A stretch of 64,000 nt of DNA from Bizionia sp. GTDB lineage: Bacteria; Bacteroidota; Bacteroidia; Flavobacteriales; Flavobacteriaceae. Below the pieces are notes generated by a model. That model saw nothing but the letters and a program-made list of their open reading frames with translations. It did not search any database and had not been told where the DNA came from. The DNA lies in contig JAHDHI010000009.1 of the NCBI GenBank assembly GCA_020631395.1, positions 20,418 through 84,417 of the forward strand. The letters run 5' to 3'. How positions within the stretch are numbered: the stretch's first letter is position 1; each line of letters starts with the position of its first letter. Shown one piece after another: positions 1 to 7,653 of this stretch. Made by a program: the position numbers and the translations under genes.

Positions 1-336
1 TTGTACCTTTTTTGAGAAAAAGATAGATTAGATGCACAAAGCAGTAGGATCAGTATGTAGGTTCTAGTCAAATTTGAGGGATTTTTTTAAAAAGAATACA
101 GATATTACATACAAGTTAGTTAATTATTCTGGAAATTGCACATACTATTTCATTTAAATTTCAAAGAAATTCATCGTGGATTTCAACCAATTCTTACAAA
201 GGAAAACGGAGAGCATTAAAAATAAAGGTGCTGTAAATGTGTTCGTTGTCCTATTGACATGGTAGGTGTTTCGATGTGTACGTCGTCGTTGAAAGCACAA
301 TTCAAAAGGTTGGTTGGACTAAGTCCATGAAGTCGC
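1..336. other. No gene recognised at the left edge
   Basis: This AT-rich stretch lies downstream of the stop codon of the glycosyltransferase gene that ends at 337. I see no convincing reading frame, RNA gene or strong terminator in it. A short inverted repeat (ggact-a-agtcc, about 318-328) follows the stop codon in the transcribed direction but has no clear run of T, so I do not call it a terminator. The next gene to the left lies outside the window. Confidence 0.5.
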
Positions 337-1077
337 TTAGACAATATGTCTTAGGTAGTAGTCATGCAAATCTTCGGCGGAAGCACCAAACCATTTTTTT
401 ACGTAGATCGTCCAAAAATGATATTGTAATTTCCAGATGCCATTGTTCTCATAGCGTCTTGCCGATGTGGTGAGCCACTCTTGGATGACGACGAATTTGT
501 CAATGGCATATAGTTTGTTTATCAGGTCGTTGTCTTCGTAGATGATGAAGCTTTCATTGAATTTTCCCAATGACTCGAACAAGGACTTCGTTATGAATTG
601 ACTTTGATCCCCTCCACGGCAAGCTCTCCATCGAAATTGTGTTAACCAACCGGCTAGTCTTAACCACCAGTGGTCATCGTCAAATTTCATTTTGAAGCAA
701 CCTGCATGATTTCCCTTTTCAATTTCATCGATGATGAGCTGGTCAAAGTGTTTTGGAGGAAAGGAATCTGCATGAAGGAAGTACAATATGTTTCCAGAAG
801 AAGCCTTGGCTCCAACATTCATTTGCCTTGCCCTACCTTTTTTGGAGTGTTCCAAACGAATGCTCAAGGGATTTGTCTCATTGGAACCATATGTGTGATC
901 CGAGAATGTGAAACTCTTCACGATGTCTTGGGAACCGTCCAAACTACCACCATCTACGATGATGATGTCCGCTATGTTCTCTTTGGAGCTATGGGTTGTT
1001 AAATGCTGCAACAACTTTGAGATTGTTTCAGCCTCGTTCAAAATGGGTATGACTATGGAAATCTTGTGCTTTGCCAT
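337..1077 (-). CDS. Family 2 glycosyltransferase, rSAM/selenodomain-associated transferase 2 type (TIGR04283-like)
   Basis: A GT-A fold glycosyltransferase of 246 residues. The N-terminus has the nucleotide-binding start ISIVIPILNE and the motif IIIVDGGSLDGS, followed by KGRARQMNVGAKAS and the acidic motif FLHADS, then GGDQSQF and YEDNDL near the C-terminus. This motif order is typical of the family named for its association with arsenosugar-type radical SAM clusters. It has no membrane segments and is probably cytoplasmic. It is the last gene of the minus-strand arsenosugar cluster, 73 bases behind the DUF547 gene. By context it could glycosylate an arsenoribose intermediate or attach it to an aglycone; that substrate is inference. 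The family assignment is firm, the reaction is not. Confidence 0.88.
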   Translation of the reverse strand: MAKHKISIVIPILNEAETISKLLQHLTTHSSKENIADIIIVDGGSLDGSQDIVKSFTFSDHTYGSNETNPLSIRLEHSKKGRARQMNVGAKASSGNILYFLHADSFPPKHFDQLIIDEIEKGNHAGCFKMKFDDDHWWLRLAGWLTQFRWRACRGGDQSQFITKSLFESLGKFNESFIIYEDNDLINKLYAIDKFVVIQEWLTTSARRYENNGIWKLQYHFWTIYVKKWFGASAEDLHDYYLRHIV

Positions 1078-1150
1078 GGTTTCGGTGGTTCCTTAGTGTT
1101 TAAACATAGATTTGGGGTGGGAGCAATTTAAGCAAAAGGAATTATAATCA

Positions 1151-2047
1151 TTATTCGTTTAAACTCCAATTATAGTCCTTGAAACTTTTCGCGGCATTGC
1201 TGGAAATCGCAATGTCCGAGTATTTATTTAAAAAATCGATGAGTGAACCTTCTGCTTTAAAGTCTTTGGCAAACCACTTGAATATCTTCGAGAGTTTAAT
1301 TTTCTTTTGAGATAGTTCATTGCGCTCAGGATCCTTTAAAAAATCTTTTGTAGCCTTGGTTAGTTGCATGTCCAATTTTGATGCGGTAAAGGCTTCATTC
1401 AGCAATTTGGGGCAAGAGTAGGAGGCGCAAACGATGCCGAAATGAATTCTAGGTTCATCCATCTTTCGTAATATGCGATGTTCTATCTCATCCAAGTTAT
1501 ACCATTTGCTACCCAATTTCCACAAACGTCGTTTCCAAGGATCATCGATATCCTTGATGCTTTTAACGGGATAACTTCTAAGAATTAAATCTACGGTCAT
1601 GGCATTGTAGGCATTTATCCAATAGGCCATCTTGTCCAGTTTTGACCAAGCATCGTTTGGCATGTTCTCGCTTAATGATGCCATGTAATTGGTGAGTGCC
1701 TTGCGGTTGCTGTTAAAGCCTTTGTAATTTACCGAGCCATCATCTGAAACGTGTTTTTGTAGCAAGTCGTCCCAAGTGCCATGATCGAATTTTTCAATGA
1801 CTTCTGTAGAGATGAGTTCTTCTTCTTCATTTGTGGTGGAGTCATTTACGGTTACAATTGTTTCCGTTTCAGGGGCAATGGGAGTTTCTTCCAAAGGCGT
1901 TGCAGCTTCTTCGGATTCGGGGGTGCCTGCTTCAGTTTGGGTGGCCTTGGGAACTTGTTCTTTGGGTGTCTTTTCGACAACGCGTCTTGTTCCTCCACAG
2001 GCACTAAACAAAAGGAATGCTATTATTACGAAAGAAATGTATTTCAT
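1151..2047 (-). CDS. DUF547-domain lipoprotein
   Basis: A predicted lipoprotein of 298 residues. The N-terminus is a type II signal peptide with the lipobox FSAC (Cys at about residue 17), followed by a low-complexity Glu/Thr/Pro-rich linker to about residue 85 that would hold the domain away from the membrane. The rest matches DUF547, with WINAYNAMTV, a conserved DPW, a C-A-S-Y-S-C-P segment and an FxxWFxxDF-like end. DUF547 has no assigned reaction that I know of; its Cys-containing core has been compared with transglutaminase-like folds, which I cannot test here. It sits 8 bases behind the hydroxylase gene and is probably translated from the same message. A role in the arsenosugar cluster is supported only by position. 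Confidence 0.85.
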   Translation of the reverse strand: MKYISFVIIAFLLFSACGGTRRVVEKTPKEQVPKATQTEAGTPESEEAATPLEETPIAPETETIVTVNDSTTNEEEELISTEVIEKFDHGTWDDLLQKHVSDDGSVNYKGFNSNRKALTNYMASLSENMPNDAWSKLDKMAYWINAYNAMTVDLILRSYPVKSIKDIDDPWKRRLWKLGSKWYNLDEIEHRILRKMDEPRIHFGIVCASYSCPKLLNEAFTASKLDMQLTKATKDFLKDPERNELSQKKIKLSKIFKWFAKDFKAEGSLIDFLNKYSDIAISSNAAKSFKDYNWSLNE

Positions 2048-2055
2048 ATTGAAAA

Positions 2056-2937
2056 TTACTTTTTTAAAGGATATGCTTCTTGGGACAAAAAATCTTTTGG
2101 GAACGTTTCATCTCCATCAAAGCCCAATTCGATGTCTCTACCATTGTGAGGGATGTAGTTGGTTTTGAAAAGATAGTCCCATACGCTCAAGGTTAGTCCG
2201 AAATTGATGCCATACCTTACGTTTTTCGGCAAATCCTTTGCGTGATGCCAAATGTGCATCTTGGGATTGTTCAGTATGTATTTAAATGGGCCATAGTTCC
2301 ACCCTAAATTGGCATGGTTCAAATGACCTATGGCAATGCTGAAGAAATGGACTATGGCTACGTGTCGTGTATCGAATCCTCCAATAATGGCCAAAGGAAC
2401 ATATAGTATGGACTTGTAGACTATCGGCTCCATCCAATGATAGCGCAAATGTGCGGCGAACCCCATTTCTTTCACGCTATGGTGTACCTTGTGAAAATTC
2501 CATAGGAAAGGGAAGCGGTGCAACAGTCGGTGTGTGTTCCATTGTGTAAAATCACTCACTATGAAAAACAGAAACAACCCCAAGCCTAGTGGCAGGTCAT
2601 CGACATCGAACAATTGGAAACTGGAAATGGACAAACCAACGTACTTCAAAAGGTCATTGAAAAATGTCGCAGCTGTTTCCGACAAGGCAACGAGTACGAT
2701 CAAATTTAGAAGGAAAAAATTAAAGAACATGTAAAAGGTGTCCAACCAAAAGTCTTTCCTGAAGATGGATTGCTGTTTTCGCCAAGGGAACATGATTTCC
2801 AAAGCCCAAACCAACAATGAAATCAGAATGAGACCATAGAAATAGTTGTCCCAGTGGTTAATGGAAACTATTTGATTCTTGAGATAGTTCCAGTATCCAG
2901 CATAGGCATTTTTAATGAGGTCTACATATTTGTCCAT
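2056..2937 (-). CDS. Sterol desaturase / fatty acid hydroxylase family membrane protein
   Basis: A 293-residue integral membrane di-iron oxygenase of the fatty acid hydroxylase superfamily. Hydrophobic segments lie at about residues 32-50, 65-88 and 118-132, with another near 180-200. The metal-binding histidine boxes are visible: HRLLH (136-140), HKVHH (149-153), a GHLNH segment, and HIWHH near the C-terminus. Members hydroxylate or desaturate lipid chains, sterols or alkyl-glycerol lipids. It is not a bacterial sterol gene by necessity. Its place between the Pit transporter and DUF547 in the arsenosugar cluster raises the possibility of a lipid-linked arsenosugar, but nothing in the protein proves this. 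The 112-base gap upstream leaves room for its own promoter, though I found no clear one. Confidence 0.88.
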   Translation of the reverse strand: MDKYVDLIKNAYAGYWNYLKNQIVSINHWDNYFYGLILISLLVWALEIMFPWRKQQSIFRKDFWLDTFYMFFNFFLLNLIVLVALSETAATFFNDLLKYVGLSISSFQLFDVDDLPLGLGLFLFFIVSDFTQWNTHRLLHRFPFLWNFHKVHHSVKEMGFAAHLRYHWMEPIVYKSILYVPLAIIGGFDTRHVAIVHFFSIAIGHLNHANLGWNYGPFKYILNNPKMHIWHHAKDLPKNVRYGINFGLTLSVWDYLFKTNYIPHNGRDIELGFDGDETFPKDFLSQEAYPLKK

Positions 2938-3049
2938 AATAAATAGGCGAGGGTGTTGTGTAATTGGAGTAAAAATAACTTATTTGAAAATTGTTTTCAT
3001 AATTATATGCAATATTGTTGTCTTTTGCAAAGACTGGTCTTCTATGTGA

Positions 3050-4162
3050 TTAAAAACTTATTTCCAGCAATTTGAACAGCAAGGCACTTACAATGGCAGC
3101 CGTTGGTAAGGTAAGGAGCCATGATAGCAGTATCTTGCCAATCATTTTGTAATCGGCTTTTTTTGTGACCGTTCCGATCCCAAAAATGGAACCAACGGAT
3201 ACATGGGTGGTAGATACAGGTAACCCGTGTATGCTGGCAGTCGTGACCAATAGCCCTGTGATTAGATTGGCTGTAAACCCTTGACCAGAATTCATCGGGG
3301 TGATTTTTTTGCTCATTGTGAGTCCTACCTTTTTCGAGTTGATTAAGCCCCCAGCTCCCATTATCGAAGCTATGATTATCATACTCCATTTAATGTCTAT
3401 GGTATTTATGATCAAGAGCAAGCCGACAATTTTTGGGGTATCGTTCAAACCTCTGGCAAAGCTAACGATACCGGCACTTATGTAATGCAGGCTATCCAAT
3501 ACCTTCTGAGAGTTGAGGCCTAGGATTTGCCCTTCGTAGATTTCGGTTACATTGCTTATGGTGGCTTCTATGGTCGATTGTGTTTTCAAGGTAGCGGAAT
3601 CCATGGACATTGCTGCAATATTAGCATTCTTGTTTTTGTATATGCTAAGATTCGTTTTTTTTGTAACTCCCATTTTTTTTCTGAAAAACCTAAAAATGAC
3701 ATATGCCACAAAGCTAATTATGGCAGCCATCAATGGACTTACTATCAATGGCATTAAAAATGTGCCTCCCAACTTCTCGAAATTGAATTGAGACCCTACA
3801 GCCATCACACCAGCACCAAACAAGGCACCGACCAAGCTATGGGTCGTAGAAATTGGCATACCGATCTTCGTGGCGATGAATACTGTCAGCGCAGCTCCAA
3901 ATGCAATTGAAATGGCAAAAATGGGCATGGCAATCAGTTCGTTTGGCACCAACCCTTTCCCTGAAAAGTTCTTAACCAGCTCGTTTGCCAAGAATATGGC
4001 GGCGACGGAGCCCGAAAAGGTGGTTATAGTAGCCCAATTGATGGCCTTTTTAAAAGAAGTGGTGCCACTTCCAAATAATGTGGCAACTCCTTTGAAGTTG
4101 TCATTTGCGCCATTGCTATAGGCTAAGAAACATGCGGAAAGAAATAAAAGGGCTAGAATCAT
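3050..4162 (-). CDS. pit: Pit-family inorganic phosphate transporter
   Basis: A polytopic transporter of the Pit (PiT) family. It carries the duplicated family signature: a first copy at the N-terminus (SNGANDNFKG, then ISTTHSLVGA) and a second copy in the C-terminal half (ARGLNDTPK, then VSTTHVSVGS), separated by a charged cytoplasmic loop. I place the start at 4162, giving about 370 residues that begin MILALLFLS. The open frame extends to 4276, but that extension crosses a strong terminator hairpin (4236-4272) and has a basic, unlike-family sequence. Pit proteins co-transport phosphate with cations and commonly also admit arsenate. Lying directly behind arsM, it could be the arsenate or phosphate entry step of the pathway. 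That link is inference from position. Confidence 0.88.
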   Translation of the reverse strand: MILALLFLSACFLAYSNGANDNFKGVATLFGSGTTSFKKAINWATITTFSGSVAAIFLANELVKNFSGKGLVPNELIAMPIFAISIAFGAALTVFIATKIGMPISTTHSLVGALFGAGVMAVGSQFNFEKLGGTFLMPLIVSPLMAAIISFVAYVIFRFFRKKMGVTKKTNLSIYKNKNANIAAMSMDSATLKTQSTIEATISNVTEIYEGQILGLNSQKVLDSLHYISAGIVSFARGLNDTPKIVGLLLIINTIDIKWSMIIIASIMGAGGLINSKKVGLTMSKKITPMNSGQGFTANLITGLLVTTASIHGLPVSTTHVSVGSIFGIGTVTKKADYKMIGKILLSWLLTLPTAAIVSALLFKLLEISF

Positions 4163-4235
4163 AAGTACTTGTTTTTTACTTTTTTTGGACGTAATACTTA
4201 TATGATGCTTACTTAAACGTTTCCGATTTAACGTT

Positions 4236-4272
4236 AAAAAAAAGAGCTTCCTAACAGGAAGCTCTTTTTTTT
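4236..4272 (-). terminator. Strong intrinsic terminator after arsM
   Basis: A perfect 17-base inverted repeat (arms 4236-4252 and 4256-4272) with a 3-base loop, centred on gagcttcct/aggaagctc and flanked by runs of A and T. It lies 17 bases behind the arsM stop codon and 74 bases before the Pit start. The A/T symmetry would let it act in both directions, but on the minus strand it separates arsM from the Pit gene. Confidence 0.9.
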
Positions 4273-4288
4273 GCATTGTTATTGTTTG

Positions 4289-5257
4289 TTAACAGCACCC
4301 TCCTCCATCATAATGGTAGGTGGATTCAGAAAAGAAAATATCATCTCTACCCAAATCTGCCAGTGCTGCTGCTGTTTTGTCACAAATGGCAATGGGTTGA
4401 TTTTTTAGTAGGATGTGTCCTTGCTTGTCATCAAAATAGTCTTCATCTCCATAGTAAATGGCAGCTTTACCTGTAAAGACACATGGGCCATCTTCGGGCA
4501 TTGGATCTTTTATTGCTGCGACTTCAATGGATTCTATGTAGATCAACTCATCTGTTGGGTAATTCTTGGGATCTAAAATGCGGTATGGTTTGCGAGCCCT
4601 TATCTCGATGGTTCCAAAACCTGCATCCGTCAGTGCTTTTACATACTCTGCTATTGGTAAACTTCCACTTAGGCACAATGCACGTAATCTATCGTCATTT
4701 CTTAGTTCGTCGTTCATGGGTTGTTCGCAAGTAGGATCGCTCATTACCAATCTCCCGTGAGGTTTTAGAACACGGTACATTTCTGCGATGGCCTTCTTTA
4801 GGTCTTCTGCTTTGAATATGTTGAACAAGCAGTTTTGTGCTGCGACATCGATACTGTTGTCTTCCACAGGAAGATTCATGGCATCTCCCTTTTTCAAATC
4901 CACGAATTCACTTTTAAACCAGGGGTTTTGAGCTTCTGCCTCTACGAAGTTCTTTCGAGATGCTTCCAGCATTTCATCCACAACGTCTATACCTACGACG
5001 CCTCCTTTCGTACGATTGAAATAAGCGAATTGAAGTAATTCCATACCTCCACCTACGCCTACATATAGCATTTTTGGATTGTTGGTCAAATCACGAGCAT
5101 GTACGGTGCTACCACAACCATAATTCATTTCTTGCATGATCTTGGGAATCTTCAATCCCGGTAATTCCCATATTGGGTTGGTCGTACAGCATAAGCCTAC
5201 ATCTGGTGTTAAAGCTGCTTCTTTATATACATCGTGTGTTGCTTCTAAATAACTCAT
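4289..5257 (-). CDS. arsM: Arsenosugar-type arsenite methyltransferase ArsM
   Basis: A class I SAM-dependent methyltransferase of 322 residues. The SAM site is visible as LYVGVGGGMELL followed by VVGIDVVDEML. The N-terminal region has a cysteine pair (Cys23-Cys24, GLCCTT) and Cys48 in NYGCGST, the kind of thiol set that binds arsenite. Further Cys residues occur in AQNCLF and DPTCEQ, and the protein ends in GGGCC. This pattern fits the ArsM subfamily found beside ArsS, which makes dimethylarsenite as substrate for the radical SAM enzyme. It is separated from the phosphorylase gene by 189 bases and ends at a strong terminator. Known family: methylation of As(III). Inference: it feeds ArsS here rather than acting only in detoxification. 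Confidence 0.9.
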   Translation of the reverse strand: MSYLEATHDVYKEAALTPDVGLCCTTNPIWELPGLKIPKIMQEMNYGCGSTVHARDLTNNPKMLYVGVGGGMELLQFAYFNRTKGGVVGIDVVDEMLEASRKNFVEAEAQNPWFKSEFVDLKKGDAMNLPVEDNSIDVAAQNCLFNIFKAEDLKKAIAEMYRVLKPHGRLVMSDPTCEQPMNDELRNDDRLRALCLSGSLPIAEYVKALTDAGFGTIEIRARKPYRILDPKNYPTDELIYIESIEVAAIKDPMPEDGPCVFTGKAAIYYGDEDYFDDKQGHILLKNQPIAICDKTAAALADLGRDDIFFSESTYHYDGGGCC

Positions 5258-5284
5258 ATCTTAATTTTATCGTTCATCCTAGAT

Positions 5285-5298
5285 ACCATGATCGTGGT
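5285..5298. promoter_or_regulatory. Near-palindrome in the arsM leader, possible operator
   Basis: The sequence accatgatcgtggt, 27 bases upstream of the arsM start, is an inverted repeat with one mismatched pair in 14 bases (T opposite G). It lies within the 189-base gap before arsM, where an internal promoter could be. No regulator gene of the ArsR type is nearby, so assignment as an operator is only a suggestion. Confidence 0.25.
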
Positions 5299-5446
5299 TT
5301 AGGAACATCATTAGTACTCTTTTATTTTAAAACCTTTCAATTGTTTTTCATTTTCATGTTGAAAACTGAATTCATCATTTTTTGATGAGTGCAAATTCAA
5401 AATGACCATTAAAGTTTTAATTATAGAGGAGGGATATAATTCAAGT

Positions 5447-6259
5447 TTACAATTGCCTTATCAATTCTTTGAAAAGGACAATCATTTCTGGTTCGGCTTT
5501 GGCGGCCATGGCAATAATTTCGCCTATGTCAACTGGTTTCAAGTCATCTGGATCGCACTCATCCGTCAAAACCGATACGGCAGCCACCTTCAAATTCAAA
5601 TGGTTGGCAACGATTATCTCTGGAACGGTGCTCATACCGACTGCATCGGCTCCAATTATCTTCAACATTCTATATTCTGCCCTTGTTTCCAGTTGTGGGC
5701 CGACCACACTTGCATATACGCCTTTGTGTAATTTTATGTCGTTGATCTTGGCAATGCTTTCGAATTTTGAGTTGATTGAAAAATCATAAGGAGCACTCAT
5801 ATCCGTGAATCGTTCACCCAATTCGTCAACACCCTTAAAAGCCAAAGGGGAACCGCCTTGAAGATTTATATGATCTTCAATAAGCATTAGTTCCCCTTTT
5901 TTGAAATTCAAGTTTATTGCTCCAGCTGCATTGGAAACCAACAAGGCTGCTATGCCTAGTTTCTCCATGATGCGAATGGGATATGTGACCTCTTGCAAGG
6001 AATAACCTTCGTAGACATGAAAGCGTCCTTGCATCACGATAACCTTTTTTCCTGCCAATATGCCATAGATCAACCTTCCTTTGTGGAACTCCACAGTTGC
6101 TGTTGGAAAGTGAGGAATGTCATTATAACTTACTTCTTGCAAGATTTCGATTTCATCGATCAATTTCCCCAATCCCGTACCAAGGATGATACCTATTTCA
6201 GAATTTTCAAAACCTTTGTCTTTTAAATAATTTGTGGTTTCGGTAATAAGGTTCAGCAT
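5447..6259 (-). CDS. Purine nucleoside phosphorylase (trimeric PNP I type)
   Basis: A 270-residue nucleoside phosphorylase of the PNP/MTAP family. Visible signatures are GIILGTGLGKL at the N-terminus (phosphate site), GRFHVYEGY (the His-bearing loop), VSNAAGAIN, and GADAVGMSTVPE with the ECD-type purine-site motif TDECDPDD following. The length matches the trimeric class, which splits purine nucleosides into base and ribose-1-phosphate. It lies 13 bases behind the DM13 gene and before arsM. ArsS produces an adenosine nucleoside carrying dimethylarsenic at C5', so a phosphorolytic enzyme in this position could release adenine and leave an activated arsenoribose-1-phosphate. That role is inference; ordinary purine salvage is the alternative. 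Confidence 0.92.
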   Translation of the reverse strand: MLNLITETTNYLKDKGFENSEIGIILGTGLGKLIDEIEILQEVSYNDIPHFPTATVEFHKGRLIYGILAGKKVIVMQGRFHVYEGYSLQEVTYPIRIMEKLGIAALLVSNAAGAINLNFKKGELMLIEDHINLQGGSPLAFKGVDELGERFTDMSAPYDFSINSKFESIAKINDIKLHKGVYASVVGPQLETRAEYRMLKIIGADAVGMSTVPEIIVANHLNLKVAAVSVLTDECDPDDLKPVDIGEIIAMAAKAEPEMIVLFKELIRQL

Positions 6260-6272
6260 GTTTTTTAGCGTT

Positions 6273-6992
6273 TTAGCGCTTAATCAACTTTTTTACTATT
6301 TTTTGATTGTCGCTTTTAATTTCGACTAAATATACACCAGAATTTAAATTAGATAAAGAAAACACTTGTTTTTTTAAATGGGACTTTTCTACCAATTGCA
6401 CTCTGTTTCCTATGATGTCATAGATGCTTATGGACATTGGGATTTGGCTGTCATTGCGCACTTCGAATTGTTCATTCGTAGGATTGGGATATAAGCTTAC
6501 GGTTTCGTTCAACGTATTTTCGCTTACCCCGAGAGTAGCACAGTCAGGGCCTTGATTAGCACCCAAGACGACATGACCCCAACGTTCGTTGATGGTTATG
6601 CATTGTATGACGATGTAATCGAAGTCATGTAGTTCTACCGATGGAGGTATCGGGAATGACTTCATTCCTGTAATTGGGGATGTTCCTGCACCACCAGTAC
6701 CTCCATCATCGTTTATAAGTTGTGATGTCGTTACTTCTATGGCATCCGATCCAGCCGTGGCGATGTCGTCGGTCTTGGAGATGTACACTCTTAAGTCGGC
6801 TCCTTGTACGGTTGCGAAGTCGGATTCGAAAATAACGTTTTTGTCACCATTCGTCTCAAATGTAATATTTCCTGTCCCACTAATGCTGTAAGCAGGATCG
6901 CTTTGTATGAATGAGCCAGAACGAGAGCATTGTGCATTCACTTGAAATGCGCAAAGGGTGATTGATAGGAGAAGGAGTAGTTTTGTTTTCAT
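6273..6992 (-). CDS. Secreted DM13-domain protein with type IX secretion sorting tail
   Basis: A 239-residue exported protein. Residues 1-20 are a cleavable signal peptide ending VNAQ. Residues about 22-150 resemble the DM13 domain, with ISGTGNI, a GADLRVYIS motif, a segment like SFPIPPSVELHDFDYIVIQC and the Cys-Ile-Thr region; DM13 has been proposed to take part in redox or electron transfer. Residues about 165-239 are a type IX secretion type A tail (SLYPNPTNE, then NLNSGVYLVEI and KKLIKR). The protein therefore probably sits on the cell surface. Finding it inside the arsenosugar operon, 15 bases behind the transferase gene, is unexpected. Its substrate is unknown, and the domain call rests on motif reading only. 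Confidence 0.82.
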   Translation of the reverse strand: MKTKLLLLLSITLCAFQVNAQCSRSGSFIQSDPAYSISGTGNITFETNGDKNVIFESDFATVQGADLRVYISKTDDIATAGSDAIEVTTSQLINDDGGTGGAGTSPITGMKSFPIPPSVELHDFDYIVIQCITINERWGHVVLGANQGPDCATLGVSENTLNETVSLYPNPTNEQFEVRNDSQIPMSISIYDIIGNRVQLVEKSHLKKQVFSLSNLNSGVYLVEIKSDNQKIVKKLIKR

Positions 6993-7007
6993 AATAATGT
7001 GTTTTAA

Positions 7008-7634
7008 TTATTTAATATACAATTTAAAGAAATCATAGGACATTAAGTCCTCGACATAATCTATGTCGTTAAGAATTTCCAAAACATACACACTATTGTC
7101 AATTAAATCATTGAAAGTTTTTTTGTAGACTGTTTCGGTTCCCCATTCCTTGTCTTTAAAGACTGAGGAATGCATTGTTTTCATACCTAGTAAATAATAC
7201 CCTCCATCCTCGGCGGGGCCAATGACTGCGTCGTTTTCGTCCAATGCGTCAAATGCCTCTTCAATGTGTTTGGGTCGCAAATCGTACAAATCGCTACCAA
7301 CAATGATGATTTTTTCATAATTTTCATTGAAACCTTTTTGAAAGGCGTTTTGCATCCGTTCTCCCAAGTCTACCCCAATCTGCTTGTATTTCTGAAATGT
7401 TGCATCGTCCCAAATGTCATTTTTTCTAACTTTCACAGAATAGTAGACGGCTTTGTCTGCATCTATTTGCTTGATGACACTCTCTGTGTGTTCGAGGAGT
7501 TTAATGTATACTTCCAATGCAGAGGCATCACCTATGCTTTTTGCCAATCTGGATTTCACCTTCCCCAATTCGGGGTTTCTGGTAAAGGTTATGATGAGGT
7601 TTTTGCTTTTCAAAATAAAATTGTTTTTTACCAT
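7008..7634 (-). CDS. TIGR04282-family transferase (rSAM/selenodomain-associated transferase 1, DUF2064)
   Basis: A 208-residue protein with a nucleotidyltransferase/GT-A-like fold related to CofC. The N-terminal motif NLIITFTRNPELGKVKSRLA, the middle motif IIVGSDLYDLRP and the acidic GPAEDGGYYLLGMK segment are the hallmarks of the family named transferase 1 of the rSAM/selenodomain-associated set. It has no membrane segments. It follows the rhodanese gene by 19 bases. Together with the family 2 transferase at 337-1077 it makes the standard transferase pair of arsenosugar-type loci. It may activate or transfer a sugar or glycerol unit; the real reaction is not established to my knowledge. Confidence 0.9.
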   Translation of the reverse strand: MVKNNFILKSKNLIITFTRNPELGKVKSRLAKSIGDASALEVYIKLLEHTESVIKQIDADKAVYYSVKVRKNDIWDDATFQKYKQIGVDLGERMQNAFQKGFNENYEKIIIVGSDLYDLRPKHIEEAFDALDENDAVIGPAEDGGYYLLGMKTMHSSVFKDKEWGTETVYKKTFNDLIDNSVYVLEILNDIDYVEDLMSYDFFKLYIK

Positions 7635-7653
7635 AGGTAGACATGGCGGGGAG

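Noticed and set aside
1781..2168. Two long plus-strand frames opposite the DUF547 gene
   Set aside because: They mirror the low-complexity linker and lipobox of the minus-strand gene and have no family features.
4163..4276. N-terminal extension of the Pit transporter
   Set aside because: It contains the perfect terminator hairpin of arsM and a basic stretch that is not found in the family.
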